A DNA stretch of 56,646 nt from Candidatus Methylomicrobium oryzae (GTDB taxonomy: Bacteria; Pseudomonadota; Gammaproteobacteria; Methylococcales; Methylomonadaceae). A program made the translations under genes and the position numbers. Below are positions 46,341 through 54,600 of this stretch, piece by piece. Each line of letters starts with the position of its first letter. Positions within the stretch are counted from its first letter, which is position 1. Under the pieces are notes generated by a model that was given only the letters and a program-made list of their open reading frames with translations, was not told the DNA's origin and searched no databases. The stretch spans positions 298,833 to 355,478 of the forward strand of contig NZ_JAERVK010000002.1 in NCBI RefSeq assembly GCF_016745425.1, written 5' to 3'.

Positions 46341-47416
46341 TTTTCGCCTCAGGAGAGTATGCGTTTTAAATCAAAGGATTAACTAGACCTTTATTATTCA
46401 TTACAAAATAAACGATTGCCCGGAATTAGTCGATTGATAGGCAATTTTCATGCCCTTACCTCAGGCTAAGGCTCATACTGTCCTCGAAATGATGAAAATA
46501 TGGCCATTTGGAGGTTCAGTTAGTTCAATTGCCGAGGAAAATATCTTCGATTTGGGAAAGGCGCCCTGTTTAACTGGCAAGTCACCAAGCGGGGAGTGCT
46601 TAGTTTATTCATCGCGTTTAGCACGCGTCAGCATTCAGAATAATAAGGCTGATGACGTTGTCGGGAGGCCGTTATGCCGATCGCCAGCGGATTGGCGAAG
46701 AAACGGCTGTTGTACCATGCCGGGGCCGTATTGAGCGAGCAAATCATTGGCTGATGCGCCGGCACCGCAAATTGCGCTCCCGTATGCGGCGACAGGCGGG
46801 CGGAAGCGGGCAATGTCATCCCAAAAGCCCGTCTCCGGTGGCGATCATACCGAGTCAGCGTTTATATGATAAGCCGCATGATCATCATGCCAGTAGTGAT
46901 TGATCCCAGCTTCAACGTTAATACGAAGTATCGCCAGCAAAACTCAGCCTCATTCCGGCTCCAGTCATCCCTTAACTTGAGGTGTTCGCTGATACTCTAC
47001 CTTGGGAATCAACTTGCGTGGCGCGTTTTGACGGCAAGTTTAGGCGAAAACTCCATTGGTCTTCTTCCTCGAATAGTACGCTTAATATTATATTCTTAAT
47101 GCCTCTTTATAGTAGAGTATGAGTTTCGATATCAGTATATTCGCATGCTTTTGGTATATAAAGTATATCAAAAACTTATTCAAAATTATTCCAATAATAC
47201 CTAATGAAAATTTTTATGTGTTGCTCTATCCTACATTCCAACACAAAGGCAAGCCGTGGTTTTGTAAAGAACGCAAGGCAATAATGTATCTTTAATATTT
47301 ATACGATTGGTATTGTTGATATTCATAGGATTGCCGGCGTGAAAGGAGGGACCGGGCTCATGTCCGGTAAGATGGAGTTTAAAGCTGGAGTTAGACTTCA
47401 GGAGGGAAAAGTTATA
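46341..47416. other. 1-kb intergenic region before the exopolysaccharide genes
   Basis: No gene is supported. Open frames at 46450-46900 on both strands have no family similarity. From about 47080 to 47300 the DNA becomes very AT-rich, unlike its surroundings, and is a likely regulated promoter for the sugar transferase. Two ribosome binding sites follow (AAGGAGGG at 47343-47350 and AGGAGGG at 47400-47406). Confidence 0.45.
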
Positions 47417-48556
47417 ATGAAAATGAAAGAAAAAAGAGAATCCTTTCAAGTAGAATCCGTGCTCTCTCCCGATATACCGAATAATTCAAAATCTAATACA
47501 GTCGATTACAGCGAAATTTTTTATAACTCCTTTTTTATCGATCAGTTGCGCCTTGAAAAACTCCGCGCGCAGCGGGCTAAATCCAAATTATCCATTATTT
47601 TGTTAACGCTCGATCAGGAAAAGGAAGACAAATTTATCGACAGGATGGCGCTATTAAATACTGTCCGGGCAAAAACACGGGCTACCGACATTTGCGGTTT
47701 GGTCAACGAAAAAAACCTGGGCATATTGCTGCCGGATACGGATGAGAGAGGGGCAAAAGAAATCTGTGAAAAGTTGATTCATGAATATCAGGATTTGCCG
47801 GTCTCTTTCACGCTCTCGACTTATCCCGATCACATCTTCGAGAGTCTCGCCAAAGAGGGTTGCATTCGGCCCGATGCTTTTCCTTTTGCGCTGGAGGAGG
47901 TCAGCGGTCCTTCCTGGATTGAGCTGTCGTTGAAGCGCGGCCTGGATATCGCAGGATCGATCATCGGCATTCTGGCTTTCATGCCGGTCATGTTGCTTAC
48001 TGCCTTGGCCGTTAAAGCGACTTCGTCCGGCCCCGTCATTTTCAGGCAGGCGCGCTTGGGTAAACAAGGAATTCCTTTCACGTTTTATAAGTTTCGCTCC
48101 ATGTATACGCACACGGACGATCAAATCCATCGCGAATACATCCGTGACTTGATCGGCGGCAATCATGAAAAAGTCAATCAGGGAAATGGGGACGAGCCTT
48201 TTTTCAAGATCAAATCCGATCCCAGAATAACCCCTGTCGGCAAATTCATCCGGAAAACCAGCATCGACGAATTGCCGCAGTTTTTTAATGTGTTGAAGGG
48301 CGATATGAGTCTAGTCGGGCCACGGCCGCCTCTTGCCTATGAAGCCGAAAAATATCAGGCCTGGCATCTCAGACGAATATTGGAAATGAAACCCGGCATT
48401 ACCGGGCTCTGGCAGGTGGAAGGCCGGAGCAAGACGGATTGGGATGACACCGTGCGGCTTGATATTCGTTACATTCAGAATTGGTCTTTACTGTTCGATT
48501 TGAAGCTATTAATCAAAACGATCGGAGAAGTATTGAGAGGCAGAGGCGCCGTATAA
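47417..48556 (+). CDS. Polyprenyl-phosphate sugar-phosphotransferase with an N-terminal GGDEF-like domain
   Basis: The product has 379 residues from the ATG at 47417 (AGGAGGG upstream). An ATG at 47360, also with a good site, would add 19. The N-terminal ~130 residues resemble a degenerate diguanylate cyclase fold (FFIDQLRLEKLRAQRAKSKL, then GLVNEKNLGILLPDTDERGA) without a GGDEF active site. The C-terminal bacterial sugar transferase domain has LKRGLDIAGSIIGILAFMP (membrane-dipping helix), GPVIFRQARLGKQG, FYKFRSMY, KTSIDELPQFFNVLKGDMSL, VGPRPP and GITGLWQVEGRS. It loads the first sugar phosphate onto undecaprenyl phosphate in exopolysaccharide synthesis. The giant secreted protein follows 77 bases later. 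Confidence 0.9.
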   Translation: MKMKEKRESFQVESVLSPDIPNNSKSNTVDYSEIFYNSFFIDQLRLEKLRAQRAKSKLSIILLTLDQEKEDKFIDRMALLNTVRAKTRATDICGLVNEKNLGILLPDTDERGAKEICEKLIHEYQDLPVSFTLSTYPDHIFESLAKEGCIRPDAFPFALEEVSGPSWIELSLKRGLDIAGSIIGILAFMPVMLLTALAVKATSSGPVIFRQARLGKQGIPFTFYKFRSMYTHTDDQIHREYIRDLIGGNHEKVNQGNGDEPFFKIKSDPRITPVGKFIRKTSIDELPQFFNVLKGDMSLVGPRPPLAYEAEKYQAWHLRRILEMKPGITGLWQVEGRSKTDWDDTVRLDIRYIQNWSLLFDLKLLIKTIGEVLRGRGAV

Positions 48557-48633
48557 GCGGCGCCGAAAGCCTTGAGATTCAGTCGAGACGTCAAACCGGA
48601 TTTGAAAAATTCAATTGCAATAGGAGTGCACAC

Positions 48634-51600
48634 GTGAAGAAGCCCAAAGTAAAGTATCTCTATTTAAATAGCCTCATTCTGGCTATTTTGTTTTGGACCG
48701 TTTATGTTCAAATTCCCGATAGGGACGGACCTATAAGAACCGCCCATGCCGCGAGCGCCGATTCGGCAAGCGGAGCCGCTGTGATTGAGCTTTCCGGACG
48801 AGGGCTCGATCCGGTCGCAGCCAGTCCGGACGGTAATATTTGGGCTACCGTGGAAACCGATGGAAAAATCGTCTTGTGGGATACCGCCGCAGGGCAGATG
48901 CTTCTGGCGCTGCCGGCCCAGGCCGGAAGTCCGGCTCAAGGCATCCTTTTCGGTCCTGACGGCAAAACGCTGGCCAGCGTCAGCGACGATTCGGTCAGAA
49001 TTTGGGATACGTTAGCCGGCAACGTGCGCTTAACCCTTTCCCGAACTGTGCCGATGCGGGCGCTGGCCTTCAGTCCGGACGGCAAATGGTTGGCGGCGGT
49101 GGACGCGGAGGCTGCCGTGACGCTGATCGATGCCCGGTCCGGCACCGTGGCCCGGCAGCTTGCCACCGGCCAGGATGCGGTCAATGCCGTAGCCTTCAGC
49201 CCGGACGGCAAATGGTTGGCGACGGGCGGCCAGGATGACCAGACCAAATTGTGGGATCCTGCGACCGGCGAAGAGGCCGCGGCCCTGCCCGGCAACGGAG
49301 CCGTCACCGCGCTGGCCTTCAGTCCGGACGGCAAATGGTTGGCGGCGGTGGACGCGGAGGCTGCCGTGACGCTGATCGATGCCCGGTCCGGCACCGTGGC
49401 CCGGCAGCTTGCCACCGGCCAGGATGCGGTCAATGCCGTAGCCTTCAGCCCGGACGGCAAATGGTTGGCGACGGGCGGCCAGGATGACCAGACCAAATTG
49501 TGGGATCCTGCGACCGGCGAAGAGGCCGCGGCCCTGCCCGGCAACGGAGCCGTCACCGCGCTGGCCTTCAGCCCGGACGGCAAACGGCTGGCAACCGGCA
49601 GCGAAAGTGAACAAGTGCTCCTGTGGAATATGGCCGATAAATTGCCGCAGCTTTTGGCAGGCCACGACGGCGCAGTGATCAAGGTCGCTTTCAGCGCCGA
49701 TCGGAACCATTTGACCAGCATGGCCAAAACCGGCCAGATGATCGTATGGAACTTGTCGGACGTTTCGAAACAGGCGGTACTGCAGACTTCCTTGCCCGGC
49801 GCTGCCTCGACGTTTCAAGGAAGTGTGGCCGCGACTTCGGCCGCCAATTCCTCACTCTCCACGGCCTTGGGCAGATTGAACCCGGCCGGCGGCAATGCGC
49901 AAAAAGCCCTGGCGACGGCCGCTAGCCGGAACACTGCTGTTGCTGGCAAAAAGAAAAGTCCTCGTAACTGGAAAGGGGTCGCGGCACTTACCGTAAGCCC
50001 GGACGGAAAGCTCGTCGGCGGCAGCGTGGACGGCCAAATCAAGTTGTGGACCGCCGGCGGAAGCGAGCGCTTTACCGTGCCGGCGCATCATGGCGCCGAC
50101 GTAACCGCTATCGTATTCAGCGCCGACGGCAAGGAACTGGTCAGTGTCGGCCGCGATTCGGAACTGCAGATAAGAAATGCGGACAACGGCCGGCAGATCC
50201 AGACTCTGGCGGCGCATGAACACCCGATTAGGGCCGTGGCCGCGAGCCCGAACGGCAAGTTATTCGCCAGCGCCGGCGAAGAAACCCGGATCATGGTCTG
50301 GGATGCCGAGGCGCGTAAGCTGAAAAACATTCTCTCCGGCGGCCATAGCGATTTCGTAAATGCCCTATGCTTCAGCGCGGACGGAACCCATCTGGCCAGC
50401 GCGGGCGCCGACGGCAGCGTCCTGTGGTGGGAAGTGGAGACGGGACGGCTCGTCCACACACTGCTCGGCCATACGGGCGAGGCGAATGCGGTAGCCTGCA
50501 GCCCGGACGGCAGGCAGGTAGCCAGCGGAGGCACGGATAATAAGGTGTATCTGTGGAATGTCGTTACCGGCAGTCAGGCAGCGCGTTTCGATGGACATCA
50601 GGCTTCCGTTAGAGCCGTGGCCTTCAATCCGAATGGTCAAGAGCTGGCCAGTACGGGAGAGGATGCCCGAATTCTGATCTGGAACACAGTTGCCAAACAG
50701 CTCGATAAGCAAATCCCCGCCGCGGCACAGGCGGTCAATGCGCTGACCTACAGTCCGCTCGGTGATTTGATTGCGGGAGGCGAGGACGGCCAAGTGAGCG
50801 AGTGGAACCCCGGCACGAAACAAAAAATTCTGACGATTGACATAAATCTGCCCGCACCGGCCAATAACACCGGCACAGGCCCTGGTGCGGCTGCCTCGGA
50901 TGTTCTGATTGCCGACCGTATAAAATCGGGTTCCGCACCGTGGGCAGAGGACGGGATCTTCGAACGGGTTTTGAATTGGCTGATCCCGGCGGCCGATGCC
51001 GCCATTCCCGATGCGCCGGGCGGCCCCATCCTGATCGTGACCACCACTTTCGACCCTATCGGCAAATATTACGCGGAGATTCTGCGGACCGAAGGCCTCA
51101 ACGAATTTGCGATGGCCGACATCTCTACGATCAATTCGACCGCGCTGAATGCTTATGACGTGGTGATCCTATCGAAAATGACGTTGAGCGCCAGCCAGGT
51201 CACCTTGTTCTCCAACTGGGTCAACGCAGGCGGCAACCTGATCGCGATGCGCCCGGACGCCCAGTTGGCTGCTTTGTTAGGCATCAATACGGCCGGGGGC
51301 ACGCTGTCGAACGGCTATCTGCAGGTCGATACTTCGAAGGCACCCGGTAACGGAATTGCCAACCAGACGCTCCAGTTTCACGGCACCGCCGACCGCTTTA
51401 CGCTGGCCGGCGCTTCAAGCTTGGCGACACTGTATTCGAACGCAACGACGGCGACGGCCAACCCCGCTCTGACGCTGCGCAATGTCGGTACTGCAGGCGG
51501 ACAGGCGGCGGCGTTTACCTACGACTTGGCAACTTCCATCGTTCAGACACGCCAGGGCAATCCCGGCTGGGCGGCGCAGGAACGCGACAGCTTTATCCCC

Positions 51601-54600
51601 ATCCGCCCCGACGACAAGTTTTACGGCGATGCGGTAGGCGACTCGCAGGCGGACTGGATCGATTTCGGCAAGCTGGCGATTCCGCAAGCGGATGAGCAGC
51701 AGCGCTTGCTGGCCAACCTGATACTCGAAATGAACCGGGACAGGAAGCCTTTGCCCCGCTTCTGGTATTTCCCGCGCGGCGAAAAAGCGGTCCTGATCAT
51801 GACCGGCGACGATCACGGCAACAACGGCACGCAGGGCCGTTTCGATTATTTTAAATCGAAGAGCCCATCCGGTTGTTCGGTGGCCGACTGGGAATGCGTA
51901 CGGGGCACGTCGTATATCTATCCGAATACGCCGCTGACCAATTCGCAGGCTGCAGCTTATAACGCGGACGGCTTTGAAGTGGGGCTGCACCTCAGCACGA
52001 ACTGCGCGGATTTTACCCCCTCCTCGCTCAGGACTTTTTATACCCAGCAAATTGGCAGCTTCACCAGCAAATATACAAGCCTGCCTGCCCCCATTACGCA
52101 GCGCCACCATTGTATCGCCTGGAGCGATTGGGTGACCGGCGCCATCGTCCAATTGGAAAACGGCATCCGCTTGGATACCAGCTATTACTTCTGGCCGCCC
52201 GGCTGGGTGCAGAACCGTCCGGGATTTTTCAACGGTTCCGCTATGCCGATGCGATTTGTCGAGACGAACGGCTCGCTGATCGATGTGTACAATGCCACCA
52301 GCCAAATGACGGACGAATCAGGGCAGACTTATCCGTTCACGATCAATACATTGCTGGATAAAGCGATCGGGCAGGAGGGGTATTATGGCGCCTATGTCAT
52401 TAACGCGCATACCGATGTATCGATAACCACAGAAGCAACCGCAGCGGTCGCCTCGGCTCAGGCCCGCAGCGTGCCGATCGTCTCCAGCAAGCAGATGCTG
52501 GATTGGCTGGATGGCCGTAACGGCTCGTCTTTCCGATCGCTGTCGTGGAGCGGCAGCAGCCTGAATTTCGAGGTGAGCCGCGGAGCGGGCGCCAACGGCT
52601 TGCAAGCAATGGTGCCGGTAACTGCCGTCAACGGCGCACTTTTAACCGGCATCAACGGCCCAAACGGTGCCGTTCCATCCACGACCGCTATCATCAAAGG
52701 AGTTGAATACGCTCTGTTTAATGCAACGGCGGGAACCTATAGCGTGACTTACGGCGCAGACTCGATATCGCCGACGGTTACGTCGACCTTTCCCGCCAAC
52801 GGCGCTACGGGGGTGATTCAACAGCCGGCGGTGACGGCGACTTTCAGCGAACCGGTCGATCCGTCGACAGTCACTACGGCTAATTTTCAATTGCAGGCGG
52901 GCAGTAATCCGCCGGTTGCCGTCACGGTCAGTTATGATCCTGGCACTCGCACCGCAACATTGAGGCCTAACACCTTGCTGGCCGAGTCGACGCTCTATAC
53001 CGCCAAGGTTCTGACCGGCATCAAGGATTTGGCCGGTAATGCTTTAGCCTCTACCTTCACCTGGTCTTTTACGACTCAGGTGCAGCCGTGCGTGTCTTCG
53101 CCCTGCACGGCATGGAGCAGTTCGACGACGCCAGGGACGGCGTCGGTAAATGATCTCAATTCCGTCGAACTCGGCGTGAAGTTCAGATCCGACTTGGACG
53201 GCACTGTTACCGGGATTCGGTTCTATCAGGCCAATACGGGTACTTATACAGCGGCTTTGTGGAGCAGTACGGGCCAGCAGCTGGCGACAGCTAGCGTCAC
53301 TGTCACTGCCGCGGGTTGGCAGCAGGCCAATTTCTCGACGCCGGTAGCGATCACCGCCAACACGGTATATGTAGCCTCTTACCATGCTCCGAACGGAAAG
53401 TATGCGGGGAACACGCCCTATTTCGCCAATTCAGGAGTGGATAATGTCCCCCTCCATCTGTTGAAGGACGGTGTCAGTGGTGGCAACGGCGTATACATCT
53501 ACAGCGCCGCCACCACATTTCCGACGAACACGTACCAATCGAGCAACTACTGGGTCGATGTCGCCTTCAGGACGGCTTCGGGTCCGGGTCCTGACACGAC
53601 GGCGCCGACGGTGACCTCGCGCAGCCCGAGCGCCGGTGCGACCGGGGTGGCGACCGGCACGGCCGTGACCGCGACCTTCAGCGAGGCGATGGACCCGGCC
53701 ACGCTGACCAGCTCGACCTTCCAACTGCAGGCAGGCAGCAACCCGCCGGTCTCGGCCACGGTCAGCTACGCGGCCAATACCGCGACCTTGACGCCGGCCA
53801 GCGCCTTGGCGGCGAACACCGCCTATACGGCGACCGTGAAGGGCGGCAGCACCGGCGTGAAGGACCTGGCCGGCAACCCGCTGGCCGCGGACGCGACCTG
53901 GTCGTTTACCACCGGCAGCGGCGGCAGCGTCGCCTGCACCGGCGCCAGCTCGCTCTGGCCCACCAACCCGACCCCGGCGCTGGTGAGCGATCCGGATACC
54001 GCTTCGGTCGAACTCGGCGTGAAGTTCAGGTCCAGCGTGAACGGCTTCATCTGCGGCATCCGCTTCTATAAGGGCAGCGCCAACACCGGCACCCACACCG
54101 GCAAGTTGTGGAGCAGTACCGGCACCTTGCTTGCCAGTGCTCCGTTCCAGAACGAGACCGCCTCCGGCTGGCAGCAGGTCCGTTTCGCCAGCCCGGTGGC
54201 GATCACCGCGAACACGACCTATGTGGCCTCGTACGTGGCCCCGGTAGGCCGTTATGCGGCCGACACCAACTTTTTCACCGCCGCCGTGACCAGCGGGCCG
54301 TTGACCGCCCTGAGCAATGCGGAGGCCGGCGGCAATGGCGTGTACCGCTACGGCAGCGGCGGCTTTCCGAACAGCACTTTCCAATCGACCAACTATTGGG
54401 TTGACGTGTTGTTTACGACCAGTACCGGTCCTGACGCGACGGCGCCGACGGTGACCTCGCGCAGCCCGAGCGCCGACGCGACCGGGGTGGCGACCGGCAC
54501 GGCCGTGACCGCGACCTTCAGCGAGGCGATGGACCCGGCCACGCTGACCAGCTCGACCTTCCAACTGCAGGCAGGCAGCAACCCGCCGGTCTCGGCCACG

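Noticed and set aside
46450-46903. Small open frames on both strands in the 1-kb gap before the sugar transferase
   Set aside because: No ribosome binding site, no recognisable protein pattern, and the frames overlap each other.
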